A DNA stretch of 64,000 bases from Lonicera japonica (GCA_021464415.1 CM038467.1:35867226-35931225); one strand, 5' to 3'. Positions 30,681 through 43,274 are shown, counted from the stretch's first letter. Notes: generated from the sequence alone by a model not told the origin. Made by a program: numbers and translations.

Positions 30681-33446
30681 TAATTAAAAATTACTCTAAT
30701 ACGTCATTTTCAAATATATTAAAAATTGTATTTGGATTAGTCTTATCAAAACCAAATATATTAAAAATTGTATTATCTTTTGCCATTTGGTTTTGATAAG
30801 ACTAATCCAAATACAATGTTTAATATGCATGCTTGATTAAATATTAATCTTTTTAACCGACACTAATTAATAATAATGCTCTCTTTACTCTAAGCATTAT
30901 AATTAAAAACTCACCAGCCACCACAATAATTCAAATATATAGTATAAGTTTCAGAAAAAAGAAAGAAAGAAAAAAAGTTGGTGTCTCGTTCCCTGTAATT
31001 AGCACAATATGTCCTAAGCGAAGAGTATTGGCACCTATATAACAAGTTGCCCTCAAAGTTGTTAATAAAATATTGTTTAATGGCAAAACCAATTACCCTA
31101 AAAATTATATTTATATCTCAAATTAGTTGTCGTAATTTCTTTTTAAAACCTCTGAAATTCTCAAAAGTTAAAGAAATGAATGTGATTTTTCGAAAATACT
31201 AATTATGTTGATATCCCCTTTCAATGCCCTCTTTTTTTACGAAGAAAATTTATGAAAATTGATAATATTTTTTAAATACATTTAACTTTTAAAAAAAATT
31301 CTCTTAATTTAAGACAAATGACATAAATTATTGTGTAAAAAGTGGAGGAGATTTCTAATTTGTAGGTAGGATGTTTCTTATTAAATTTATTTTCAATTTG
31401 TTTGATTAATTAGTTTCCCTTACATGTACCTGTAAAATTACATTTTGTACTTTAATTTTGATTTATTTTATGTTTAAAAATAGCGTCTTTTCACTATCAT
31501 TGTGTATAAATTATAGTAGGTCCACTCACTAATATGTTATCGCATTGGTATTTAATTACCAGTTTTATATTGGAATTATCGGTGGATTTGATTAGGTACT
31601 CCCCAAGTCGAATCCTGCAAGTTTCAAAAACCTATAATGACTAGTGGCTTGCTCTCCTACAAGCAGATATTAGTCGAGATGCATAAAAATTAGACCAAAT
31701 AATTTATAACATAAATAAAAAAATAAAAAAATTGAGGTACTCATTTAATATGCTAATAGTTTTCGGTTCAAATGGAAAGGCACACAGAGGCTTCCATCAT
31801 ATCTTCCATTAAGATTGAAGGACATGTGGAGAGCCCTTTGTCTTATAGAGAGTGCTATATATAGATGAGAATGAGATACATTTAATAGGACACGTGGAAT
31901 ATGCTTTTGGTGCGTAAACAAAATTTTTATTTTCTTTGCACTAATTTTTTTTTTTTTGTTGCACGTTCTAAATATATTTTGTTTTGTGTGCTAGAAACGT
32001 ACTTCTTTTCCCGCGTATCCTCTTCTTTTTATTTTCTTTGGTTTTGCCTTTATACATGATGAATTTATTCTCTTTATAATAACTTGATTTTATATCATTT
32101 TTTTTTAAATCTGTTTTTTAGATTTTCGTTCATTTTTTGAGTTGCAAGAATACCATAAATTCATTAATAAAAAAATTAATTGCAATCTAAGTGAGCAACA
32201 AATTAAAAGGCAGAAACTTTTGTTACATGAACGAGTAGAGTTTTTTATATTTTATTGTGCATTTGTACCATATAGAACTGCACATTTAGTTTTCTTATTA
32301 TGGTTTATATTCAATTTGGATGCTTGCTTCTAATTAATTTTTCACCCGCATTCCTAATTTTAAAAATCCAAGTATCCTTATATTTTAGGCATTTCTATGT
32401 TTCCATAATCTAGGACCTAATTATTCTAATTTTCTTCCCAATTTTTACTGTAATACAATGGTGCTACTGATGCCGTGTGCTACAAAGGTGCTTCTTTTAT
32501 TATCCTCTCTATTTGGGTTTCTTAAATGCATGATGAATTTGTTTCCATTTATAAGATTATAAGATATCTTATATATATCATTTTCTAATTTCTTGATTTT
32601 TGCTGTAGATATTTAATTTATGGTGTTTGTTAGTAGTTTTAAGTTTAACAAAAAGGAAGCAAAAACTTATGCCTTAGAATAACTACTTTCTTTTTGTGTC
32701 CCCAATTGCAATGCTTCTATGCTCAAGGCAGTCAATTTCTTTATTCTTTTCCCCTTTTTTTATTGGAATTAAAATTATGTATATTTAGTTACATTAATCC
32801 TTTTATAGTTTTATTTGTTTTTTTAGGTATTTGACTTTTTCACCATAGGCTATTGATGGTCGAAGTTTATGTAAGGCCATTTTTAGGTGTTCGTACTGTT
32901 TGTTTACAAAAATAAATCTTGCTTTCGTACTGCCTATGCATTATCTCAATTTCTACTTTCTCTTTTAGAACAATATTAATCTACCAAAATTCATGAAAAG
33001 AAACAAGATTGGGTTTCAAATCATTGATCTAATTAAATTAGTCATTTCTTAAAACAATGTTAAATTACAACTTAGATTCTTAATTACCGATCGATGGAGG
33101 GAGTAATTTTTTTGTTTTTTATTTGTATGATGTAAGATCATCCACTACCTAATAGATAGTGTTTTTTTGGTAGGTTTGAACATTTCCAAAAATTGGTCAA
33201 TCTTTCAAGTGAGTCATTTGCTCACACCCTTGGTCAAATATATTTTGGTAATTATAATAAAGCTCACGATGTTTTGAAAGGCAAAAGTACGTATTTCGTT
33301 GTAGGCAATTGCATCTGACTGAAGCAGTCAATTATAAAAAGTTACACAATTTCATCTCTAACTTTATAATTTAGATTTTGTATATGAGATTATGTGGTAT
33401 GAAATGGAACTTAGTGTTTACTTTTTATCTACATTATTGATGTTTC
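30681..33446. other. Intergenic stretch of 2.8 kb without a supported gene
   Basis: AT-rich, with stops in all frames. The only structure I can support is the 32-bp inverted repeat at 30725-30817. It separates segment A copy 1 from copy 2. Confidence 0.45.
30725..30817. repeat. Perfect 32-bp inverted repeat
   Basis: Arms 30725-30756 and 30786-30817 are exact reverse complements with a 29-bp spacer. The spacer repeats the sequence AAATATATTAAAAATTGTAT found just before and within the left arm, so a direct and an inverted duplication are combined. Confidence 0.95.
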
Positions 33447-33495
33447 ACTACTACAAATTGTATGACAGTGTTAAAAGTGCTTTTGTCCCGGGCTA
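33447..33495 (+). mobile_element. Possible truncated CACTA-type terminus
   Basis: The sequence CACTACTACAAATTGTATGA with a following TTTTGTCCCGGGC resembles the terminal bases of plant CACTA or related DNA transposons. Only about 45 bp precede the start of segment A copy 2, and no second terminus was found. Confidence 0.25.
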
Positions 33496-33506
33496 CACCT
33501 AATATG

Positions 33507-34831
33507 TTAATAAATAGCAAATCAAATTTTATGGTAATATATATAATTTTAACATTAATAACATTGAACATTTAAAACTTAACAATACTATAATCATAAT
33601 TAATATTTAAAGTTAGTTAGCTTTTCCATCTCAATATTACCCACCCCCGTTGAGGTTATATTCTAAATACGTCATTAGTTTTTAAAAGAACATAAATTTA
33701 TGTTAGTTGGGGGGGGGGGGAGGAGGGATAACGTCTCAACCTACCCCGTTGAGGTCATATTTAAAGTTAATGGACGATTGCTCGGAACATGCTACAACAA
33801 GATTTAATATATTTATATATACAAACAAGTTGACTTTATTTTTCTATAAATATAAGCTTCATCCATTTATTTAATTTTTATATCATTGTTCAATTTCTCA
33901 ATTATTATTATTGTGGGAATTGACCCACCCTTCTCTATAATTTTTTAGTTCAATTTCGTATAATATGATATATGATATAATTCGAGAATTAAACGGATAA
34001 ATTTTTTTATAAAATTTTGTGAAGATGAACACAATGATCATCAAGATTTTCACTGGTTAAAAATAAACATATATATCAAATTTTTATCACACCTACTTTT
34101 TTCATATTCAAACGCATAAAAATTAAATAATGTGGTCCCTAGCTTGTCTAGTTATTATGCCTAGTTTGCTTTTTCATCTGTATTTTCCATATAAGTGACA
34201 TTACTTATCAAAATATCTACAACATATATATGTCACATTATTTAAAAAAATAATATTAAATTGATGCGTTGAGCTTTTTAATTTTGTTTACAGTTGACAG
34301 GGTGACAGTGCCATTATTCAATTTTCTGTTTGTTATATTTTTCTAATTGGGAAGATAATGTATGGCAAAAAAAATAAAAATATTACGGAAGATACGTAGT
34401 TTAGTTTCCACAATGATGCTAACTATAAACAAAGATGAAAAACTCCCAAATTTCCTATACTCATAGAGAATAAGAGAAAGCTAAGGGTTATTTTTATATC
34501 AGAATTCAAATTAATATTGAAAAAAAATTAAATCTTGGGGTGGGTTACAGCCCACCGCAGCTGCCCCCTAAAGTCCGCTCGTGGTTCCGACAGAGAAAAC
34601 CATGAAAGACCCAGTCTTTTTTATTCTATTTAAAGCTGATATGAAATTCAATCCTCGAAACTTTGTCATATTTTGGAATTGTCAATCTAAAATTATATTC
34701 ATAGAAGACGTGAATCTTTCGTTCAAAGCATGATAAATGTGTACATGATCAAAAACTAAGCCACTAAATGTTTTTTCACAACAACAAAATAAGAGTACTA
34801 GCAGCAATAATAATAATAATAATAATAATAT
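33507..34831. repeat. Segments A and B, copy 2
   Basis: Matches segment A copies 1 and 3. Segment B (about 34521-34805) is shared only with 52510-52785, starting near CTTGGGGTGGGTTACA. It ends in an (AAT)n tract at 34806-34831, where viral sequence begins. Confidence 0.85.
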
Positions 34832-34832
34832 A

Positions 34833-35010
34833 TCAAAATGGGTCATTTGACTGGGCTTACATGCTAATACCATGCTAAAAGGCCTTGAAATTTGGCCCAA
34901 ACTTTGGTATTGGTTTACTACATCTCCTGCCGAGGCTAGTTTTGCTGTATGAGGGACCATTGCCCCTCTTCCTGGGTTATTTTGATTTCCACGACTATTG
35001 CTGCGGCCTA
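34833..35010 (-). pseudogene. Inverted copy of a viral downstream segment
   Basis: The minus strand matches the plus strand at about 37368-37583 (shared motifs AAAAGGCCTT, GAGGGACCATTGCCC and TTTTGATTTCCACGAC). The right copy has an extra repeat of about 50 bp. The two copies form a long inverted repeat around the coat protein and RNase H blocks. Confidence 0.75.
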
Positions 35011-35057
35011 CACGGCCTCGGCAATAGACCCAAGTTCATCTCCTGGCAGACACACCA

Positions 35058-36531
35058 ATGTATGAATGGAACATTGATGGACTCAATGAACAAGAATTAC
35101 TCTACAAGTTAAATCACATGTCAATGGTCAGTAATAGTTATATTAATGCATTCAACGATTTAGGACAATCCGAAATTTTTGTACTATTAATATGAGGATT
35201 CGCGGGAATCCTTAGATCTTGTTGTGAAAAACATCTCATCAAAGATCCCCAGAGATTCCATAATACATGCCATCCAAAGGGATGATGTAGGCAACCCCAT
35301 GTTCGATGAAGAAGTTCTTATTGGTCCTCCCAATAGTGTAAACACATTAATATTTACCATAGTAAAACATTTCATAAGAACATTCAGTAATATAACATAA
35401 AGAATTCATAATCAATTAAGTAACCTTACTTGTCCCACATTAAATGATCTTAGATGGTATAAAGATGTATTCACCTCTAGATTCATAATGGGAGAAGATA
35501 GTAATAAACCATTTTGGAAAGAAAAAATTGCGATTTTGTTTGCCTATAAAATTGGAGAAGAACTAAGTAAAGATTTAGGATTCATAGATTATGACAATTT
35601 AACCTTTGGAGATATCATTAGCTAAATTCAAAAAACAAGTTTTACAATGTGTATAGATTTTAAGATATGTAAGCAAGCCAATAAAGATAAAAATAAAGCA
35701 AAGTATGAATTAGGTACATTATGTGAACATTATGGATTACCTCCAACTGCCCTCTAGAAGAAAAAAGAAACATGCATGGTAAAAAAGAAAAATATCATAA
35801 AAAATATCAGCATAAAATAAAATGTAGTACTCAAGATGATTATTACAAAAAAAAAAACCAATCACCTAATAAAAAGAAAAATAAATTTAAAGGTACCAAA
35901 AGTACGTTATAACAAAAGTAATGTCATTTTTCACAATTGTGCTAAGAAAGGGCATTAAAAAATGAATGCAAAGTTAAAGAAAAACTTAGTCAATTAAATA
36001 TATCTAATGAAGATACATAACAAATTCTAGAATTAATGAGAATTGAGAATAACTCCAGTAATAATGAATATCCAGGATCTGATATTCTTGCTCAATCTTC
36101 AAGTAATTCTAGTGATCAATCTGATAGTGAAAGTAGTCAATCCCCCAAAGTCACCTTAGGATGTGCAAATAAATGCACAAATGCCTGCTAAAATAAAAGA
36201 TTAAATGTTTTAACCAAAAATAATGAAGAAAATACTTCATTAGTCGATTTAATTAGTAAAATTACAGACCCACAATTAAAGAACCAATATATGAAATAAT
36301 TAAAAGAAAATAAGATAATAAAAAATAAAGAAAACCCTATATTTACTCTGGAAAAGACTTTAGAAAGGTTTAAAAACCCAGTTGAAGCAATCATATTACA
36401 TGAATTAAATCAAGAAGTTAATAAATTAAAAAAGGAAGTAGCAAAACTTAAACAAGAGATTCCTAAGTTAAAACAAAAAAAGCTAGCTAAGATAGCTAAA
36501 CTCAGTAATAAACTGGAAATGAGGTAAAAGG
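35058..36531 (+). pseudogene. Coat-protein-like region of the endogenous virus
   Basis: A degraded frame, with stops and shifts, resembles caulimovirid coat protein: WNIDGLNEQELLYKL near 35070, LTCPTLNDLRWYKDVF near 35430, and a partial CCHC zinc knuckle near 35937-35977. Past it are an Asn/Ser-rich acidic stretch and a Lys-rich heptad-like segment at 36412-36520. There are stop codons at 35208, 35622, 35757 and others. Confidence 0.7.
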
Positions 36532-36842
36532 TCTTGCATGACAATGTTTTTTCTTTTTCTTTTTTTTTTCTTTGCAAAAAAGCCAATGAATAATATTTTT
36601 TAGAAATAAGGGTTTATATATCTTTATCATTATGAAATAAGAGATTGTTTATCAATTGTGTTTTAAAATAAGGGTTTGACTGAATACTTACTTAACTTTG
36701 CAATTAAAAATTTTTAATGCAAATTTATTTTGCATGATGTGTTTATATTTTGTTAACAAGTATATTCTTATATTTCATTCATAAAAATTTAAAACAACTT
36801 CAAAGAAATACAAATACATAGTAATATTTTAGAAAATAAGGA
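36532..36842. other. AT-rich filler replacing the viral protease and RT core
   Basis: No similarity to reverse transcriptase could be read in any frame. In caulimovirids the protease and most of reverse transcriptase should lie here, so they were lost or replaced. Confidence 0.5.
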
Positions 36843-37355
36843 GTGCAAAGTAACCCTCCTCCTTGGACATCAATTTATACTTCCATCGTCCGAGATATCA
36901 AAAAACGTGTTAAGACATTGCCCTGTCTTAGCATATCCAATCCATCCGCTTTCAAGATTGTTGAAATAGATGCCTCCGACATTGGTTTTGGAGGAATTCT
37001 TAAGCAAAAAATGAATCCTACTTCCCCTGAGCAAATTTCCCGATTCCATTATGGCACATGGGATAGTTCACAAGTAAATTACTCTACTATTGAAAAAGAA
37101 AATTTATCTTTGTTTTTATGTATTAATAAATTTCAAAGTGATTTGTTAAACAAAAGGTTTTTAGTAAGAATTGATTGCAAATCAGTCAAGTATATTTTAG
37201 AAAAATATGTTGAAAATATTGCCTACGAACAGATTTTTGCAAGATGGAAATCCCTTTTAAATATTTTCGATTTTGATATTGAGTGCATAAAAGGAAGTGA
37301 AAATTCAATTACAGATTTCCTGACAAAGAAATTCCTACAAGGGAGGACCAAGTAA
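36843..37355 (+). pseudogene. Viral RNase H fragment
   Basis: An open frame of 170 codons covers the end of reverse transcriptase and RNase H of a plant pararetrovirus: EIDASDIGFGGILKQ with the first Asp, a Glu in STIEKENL, and the later Asp in RIDCKS, ending ITDFLTKKFLQG. It is the best-preserved viral piece. It cannot act alone because the polymerase core is missing. Confidence 0.85.
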
Positions 37356-37367
37356 ATGTAAGGAGAA

Positions 37368-39640
37368 TGCGGCAATGGTCGTGGAAATCAAAACAACCCA
37401 AGCAGAAGGGCAATGGTCCCTCATAACACAAGTAACCCAGGCAGAAGGGCAATGATCCTTTATCTAACATTACCAGCCCCGGCAGTAAATATAGTAAACT
37501 TATACTAGATATTGGACCAAATTCTAAGGCCTTTTAGCTCGGTGTTAGCAAGTAAGCCCAAATCAAATGACTCATTTGATATCTGTAGACCAAAGCCTCA
37601 GCCTATCAAAACTAGTTACTAAAAATACCAAAAGTCAACAACTGGATATGTCCTAAAAACCAAAGTAAAAATTTTCTTTGTTGATTCCCATATGGTTGAT
37701 AGAGATTGTTGGTCGAAAATAACCTTAGAAGGGGGTGAATAGGGTTTTTAAAAACTAAATACGAAATTAAAAACTTTTCGAAAAAATTTAAGCAAAATAA
37801 CTTAGCTAAGCAAATGTATCAAGTAAATGGTAATTCAAACAAGCAAACTCAAGAGCAAACAAAACAAAAGCAATGATATAGTAATAAAGTAAAGAGCTTA
37901 GAGTTGGAAAGATTAAACCAATTGAAGACCAAGACGTTTCGTACACACGGTTCGGTTTGTTAGAATCAAGCAATCAATAAATATAGCAAGTAAATAAATA
38001 GCTTGAGTTAGAAAGATTAAACCAATTGAAGACCAAGACGTTTTGTCCACACGGTTTGGTTTGTTAGACCATATGTCCATGCTCAGTTAGTCCCCTGAGA
38101 ATTTTCACTAAAACCGTTCTTCTTCCGGGCGAAAAACAAATCTCTACAAGTGTATACTTCTTACACACTCTACAAGTATTTCTTTACCACAATACACTCA
38201 CAAGATACATCTCTTACCAAACTATGAGATTTATTTTTCACAATCACTAATAAAGAATTTACCTTCTTGTTAACCTATGAGATTTACTTCTCACAAATGA
38301 ATAATAATTGTTTGGTGATTAACACAAATTAACAATAACTCTCTCAAGTGTGTAGTAGATATAATTTGATGTTCACGCTAGAATTATTTTGATTGATCAA
38401 TTAGATATAGCTCAAAGATAAATAATTATGATCAATACAAAAGCTTGACTTTGAATAAATAAAATATGAGTTTGTATAAGTGTTCAAGCTTGCCAAAATG
38501 TGTCTTAGATAGTGTATATATAGTCCCAAAGATGATATGACCATTTGTGAGGTTTGATAGAAGTTTGGCACAAAAAATAGCAAGAAGTCAAATTTCTAAC
38601 AACTATATTCTGGGCCATCAGTCGACTGAGCAAGGCTCATCAGTCAACTGAGTGGGCCTTAGTAGTCTGAGCACAAGCCATCAGTCAACTGATGGATCCT
38701 GTTGTCCATCAAGCTATAAGGCCAAAATTCTAAATTTTATACTTTTGCATATAAGCTCCAAAACCAATTCTAATGCTTTGGGACCGAACTTCAAAAATAA
38801 CTTCCTAAGACACCTATTTTTAGGAAAACTCAAAATATGATCGTTTGAATTTAATATTAATTTATTTCAAAAATCGGTTTTGTAAGAATAATGTTTTTGA
38901 AATGATTTTGATTCAAACTTGTTTTGATCAATGAATGATGCATGCTTATGTTTGAGCTATATAGATAATCAATTAAGAAACTTTACATTAATCCTAAGCA
39001 CTCACTCAATTACCGAATAGTCGAGTCTTTGAATGCTTCGATTAGTTTCTTCAATTTGATCTTCACTTGAAACTTTTACCTTGAAGCTTTTGATCCTTGT
39101 TCTCCATGAACTGCATTGTGATGGGATTGATCTTCTTGTCTTGTCCGATGCTTTTAAAGGAATGATCTCGGTTTGGATTGATCGATTTTGGTCCACGTAT
39201 GATGATCATTGAAATGTTGCATATTTTTCTTGATTTTTCAAGTAATTTAACTAAACACTTATATCAAGAAACATGTTAAATTACACATGATTGATTTATT
39301 GTTATTATCAAAATAAGATTAAGACCTTCAAGATCAACATAGATGATCCAATTAAACTCACCATTTAGTATTTTCCTCCTAGATGGCATTATGTACCCTT
39401 AGGTCCCAAAAAGTCACTTTTATATTACAAGGATATTTTAATTCAATCTAAGTCAATCAAAATCAAATGGATATATGATCCTAATGATGAAACCAAAGTC
39501 ATCTACCATTCTCTCTACATTAAACAGTTAATCCCTATGTCTGATTTAGGCAAACATCCTTCAAATCTCCATCTCCTCCACGGTCAAAATAACCATTTAT
39601 GTTATCATGACTGTATAGAGGTTTAGTGTGGATACATCAT
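37368..39640 (+). pseudogene. Degraded viral frame downstream of RNase H, split by a solo LTR
   Basis: Two pieces, 37368-37706 and 39345-39640, are separated by the LTR insertion. The reading frame on the two sides is the same once the LTR and one target copy are disregarded, which supports a single interrupted viral gene. Its position after RNase H would fit a second open frame as in florendoviruses; that is inference. Several stops are present. Confidence 0.55.
37707..39339. mobile_element. Solo LTR, SIRE/Maximus-like, in the viral sequence
   Basis: The 1633-bp stretch starts TGTTGGTCGAAAATAACCTT and ends TTCAAGATCAACA. The phrase AGAAGGGGGTGAATAGGGT near the start is common in large copia LTRs of the SIRE/Maximus type. 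The flanks GAGAT (37702-37706) and TAGAT (39340-39344) agree at four of five positions. An internal 105-bp-period duplication lies at 37896-38069. No internal retrotransposon sequence is left. Confidence 0.7.
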
Positions 39641-39962
39641 TTCGTGACCCTTATATTTCTATGCAAGACTATTTTCAGTTAAAGGCCGGAATAGGCTTTG
39701 CCATTGTAGAATTTACAGACCCAAGCAAATGGGCGAAAACTCCAAGAACCGGGGAAAACCCAAGCCGCTAATCAGATTGACCTTGCAATGAATCTGATTG
39801 ACTGTACGGTTAATAGTACAACAGTACATTTTCAAGCCGGGAAATCATGGCAATGTTTTCCCTAAGCGGCATGAAAGGTAACTGAAACGGTTTACTGGAG
39901 AACTGTATGGGCTATCAAATGCACCGTACGGATTATCTGACGAAAAATGCAGTTCCAACTGC

Positions 39963-40041
39963 TATATAAGCCAGAGCAGGCTTCAAGATCAAGATTCTAA
40001 AATTCAGTCTAAAATCGAAAGAAAACAGAAGATGGAATAAA
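39963..40041 (+). promoter_or_regulatory. Viral promoter: TATA box and downstream AATAAA
   Basis: TATATAAG at 39963-39970 is followed 66 bp later by AATAAA at 40036-40041. This closely spaced pair is the arrangement of caulimovirid pregenomic promoters, where the transcript is terminally redundant. Confidence 0.5.
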
Positions 40042-40256
40042 AGAAGGATAGATTTGTACTTAGACTTACTAAATTAATAAAGAATTTGTAACACAATCTT
40101 AATTTCTTGAATCAAAGTTTATATCTTTTCCGAAGGTATACAATATATTTTATATTATGTAGTCCTTCTAATTTATACCGCTTTTTACTTATATACGTAT
40201 GTAAATATTATACATAGACCGTAAAATATCTATTTTTGCATATGTTGACACATTTT

Positions 40257-40320
40257 TATTTAATTGACCATGCAGTGAATCTAATTGACCGTGCGATGAA
40301 TCAAATTAAACGTACGGGCT
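40257..40320 (+). repeat. Partial duplicate of the viral upstream region
   Basis: The motif ATTGACC(A/T)TGCARTGAATCT followed by another ATTGAC repeats the sequence at about 39775-39815 upstream of the TATA box. Confidence 0.55.
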
Positions 40321-40434
40321 TTCTGTGAAGAATGCTATTTTGCATGCTGAAGCCAGTAAGAACTTTGCATGATATTTCCTAACACCTTCCCACATTGTAA
40401 CATAGTCCCTAATCTCACTCTGGTTACATAAACA

Positions 40435-41330
40435 TCATTGTACTTCAAAAGGGTATAAAACACACTTTTGTTCATTTTTCAGGAAAATGTATAGGTAACT
40501 CTGGTCATTAGAAACTACGTGCGAAGTGCATGCACCCCACGTCGGGGAGACTGGAGTTCCGTCGAGATTCTCACACTTGGATGAAGAACTTTCTTTATCA
40601 AAATCAGTCATTCGCGGTTTATCCAATTTGACCACAAATTCAAAAGACAAATGCCATTATGGTTCATTATTTTGGGGGGAAAATACGGACCAATAATGTC
40701 ACAATTCCCAAATGCACTTCAATAACAAGTAAACCATTTCATTAAAACTAAATACAACCCAAGTAACGAAGGTACACCTTTACTGCTACAATTCACCAAT
40801 AAATAAAAAGTCCCATAGATTCTTATGTGGTAGTATAACCTAGAAACCCCAATTATCGAGTCAATCATACAGTCTTCAGCCTCGTCCAAAGCCATAGTCA
40901 GCCAATACAGTTAAGTAGAGATGGTCACTCACCAATTCTTTTTCAAATGGTGGGATAAGTTTGTTGCCAGCAGGATTGTTAGCCAAGTCCAAAGAGAATT
41001 TTTAACTATTCCGGTCTTTGCAACGCCAGTAAGCCCATTCACTAATCCTTACCCAAGGACCATCAAAAAAAAGGGATCTTTAAGTGGAACCAAGTCATAA
41101 AAACCCAAGTCAAGCCCTCTAGGATCCGTTGATACAGCAAGTATCAAGAAGTATTCCAAGTCAGAATTAAAAATGCTAACCAAAGCTCTTAGTGACCGCG
41201 TAAATGAATTATACTGAGAAGAGGACGAAACATCTCCCAAGTCATCCGAGTCGGAGCAAGGATCTATAACCATCAAGAATTCTTACAATAGTGAATTGTT
41301 TCAAGATGGCTAAGACCCATTTGCCTAATT
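40435..41330 (-). pseudogene. Unidentified protein-like remnant
   Basis: Minus-strand frames 41276-41049 and 40650-40435, and a shifted frame between them, have a protein-like composition (for example SSSSQYNSFTRSLRALVSIF and AYWRCKDRN). I do not recognise the family. It may belong to the viral insertion in reverse orientation or to another transposon. The function is unknown. Confidence 0.3.
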
Positions 41331-41711
41331 GAAGTGTTTTCAGTCAATACCTGGATATTAATTTGTCTAAGAAAAGCGAACACCGAAATTTTGGTAATGG
41401 AAGAGAGATAGTAAAATCTCAAGTAAACTCAAGTGCTCCGCTAAAGAAGCAAAATGATAATTTTAAATAATAAAAGTTAAAATTACTATTCATGAACACT
41501 ACCACAAATAGTGAAAAGTACATGAATAGTACCCACCGACAGCACTATTCAAACAGTGAAAGTACTTTTACTATTCCGACGAGTTACTTTATTATTATTA
41601 TTTTAATATATATATACAAATTACACATGTAATAGGTGTACAAAATAACTAGGTATTATTACAGATCCTTCTATTTTCCCTAAACTCACCACACCACTAG
41701 GGTGAATTGCA

Positions 41712-41714
<3 letters not shown>

Positions 41715-41778
<64 letters not shown>
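41715..41778. repeat. (ATT)n microsatellite in segment C
   Basis: About 20 ATT units with one ATA interruption near the end. Confidence 0.95.
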
Positions 41779-41781
<3 letters not shown>

Positions 41782-42577
41782 ATTATTATTATTATCATTA
41801 TCATTATTATTTAAGAATTATTGGGAGAGAAGAAAATAATTTCAAATAATATAACAGTCATATAAATAATAGATTATACAGCCCGATGATGTATAACATG
41901 AATGTTTTATCAAAGTACCAAACAATAACATACACACATATAAATAATATATTATATAACAACGAAAATATTAAAATGGTAAAAAAATAAATTTAATATT
42001 AATATTTTACTAAATAATAAGCCACACTTATAATATATTCATTTTTTTTAAACATTAAAAATAATTATAAATAAATAAATAAGTTTTAGAATATATAAAT
42101 TAATACAAATTTAATTTATAATGTTAGAAGCAATCAAGTAAAGTAGAGGTTAACATATATAACTTTGTGCTGATATTCAGAGTGAAATTTTAATTCATGC
42201 TAAAAGTATTATAATTTTAATGCGATCTATTAAATAGCTTTCTTGGGAAGTTTGCTATATATGAAGTTATATAGAAATTTTATATAAAACACCTAATCCA
42301 ACTCAAACTCTAACTTCTTTAATTATTTTTGCCAAATAAATTAATAGATGTAAATCTAAAAATCTTTGTTTAATTATATTAGACAAGTAAAGTAGAGTTT
42401 GAATTTATTAAAAATGCTAATACAAAAATATACGGATTTATATTCTTTTATTTTAATGTAAATATTAAAATCTTTTCTTTAAAATCAAGAAGTATATTTG
42501 TCTTTGAAAAAAGAGAAAAAAAATCTTAAATTATTCATACTTTTATATACAAGTATAGATATAGATATAGATGAAAT

Positions 42578-43274
42578 TAGGGGTGTTTTCGGTTTCGGTC
42601 AAGGTAGAGCTTGGGTACCCCACACTTTATAGTTTGGTTTCAGTTTTCATACCTATGGAACTCAAAACTTTCCCAAATTATTCGGTTTTTGTCTGATTGG
42701 GTCTCATTCGTTTTTTTTTTTTGATATTACTAAAACTTTAGTTAAAAAATTCACTAATATATATATATATAGAGAGAGAGAGAGAAAGAGCACTAAAAGG
42801 CACTACAAAACTTGTGTTCCCTACTGTACGTATACTAATCCTCCTAGTTTGTAAGCTAATTAAATTGATTTTCATTTTGATGAGACTTCTATGACAAAAA
42901 TATAGATTCACTCAAAAGGCACAACAAATGGAATATATACAATGTTACATATATTTATTTTAATAATTACCTTAAGTAATTATATGTAAATGTAAATAGT
43001 CCATAGGCATGGGTCATTTATAACATAAATATGGTATGACAACTTCTTCTTCTTCTTCTTTTTTCAACGTGTTGTAAGACTACTTAAGTAATTACCTTAA
43101 ATCAGCAAATTTTTTTTAAAAGATTCAATTTTTTCAGTCCAATTCGGGTACCATGAATCAACCTGAATCAATCAATTTTAGTTTCGGTTCTTTTTTTTCG
43201 GTTCAAAAATTTTTTATCGCAACGGATCAATTCGATTCATTCTTTCGGTTTTCAGATTCCTAACAAAACTCCTA
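42578..43274. mobile_element. hAT-type MITE nested in segment C copy 3
   Basis: Same element and same insertion point as 28736-29405. The left duplication is GATGAAAT (42570-42577); on the right one base is lost (ATGAAAT). Confidence 0.88.

Larger units (their letters stand above)
34833..40400. mobile_element. Rearranged endogenous caulimovirid-like fragment
   Basis: Plus-strand blocks resemble a coat protein region with a zinc knuckle remnant, then RNase H, a downstream open frame, and a promoter with TATA box and AATAAA. This layout is that of plant pararetroviruses, perhaps florendovirus- or petuvirus-like; the genus is inference. A minus-strand piece at 34833-35010 repeats the sequence at 37368-37583 in inverse. 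Protease and most of reverse transcriptase are absent. A solo LTR (37707-39339) interrupts it. All frames carry stops. The block lies between (AAT)n and (ATT)n tracts that join segment B to segment C elsewhere. Confidence 0.8.

Noticed and set aside
30725..30817. tRNA or other structured RNA gene
   Set aside because: The perfect AT-rich arms lack any tRNA consensus; a duplication event explains the sequence better.
33085..33110. Stowaway-like GGAGGGAGTA end
   Set aside because: A single terminus without a partner within 500 bp or a TA-bounded element.
37896..38069. CRISPR-like repeats
   Set aside because: Only two copies at a 105-bp period within an LTR; a eukaryotic context and no spacer pattern.
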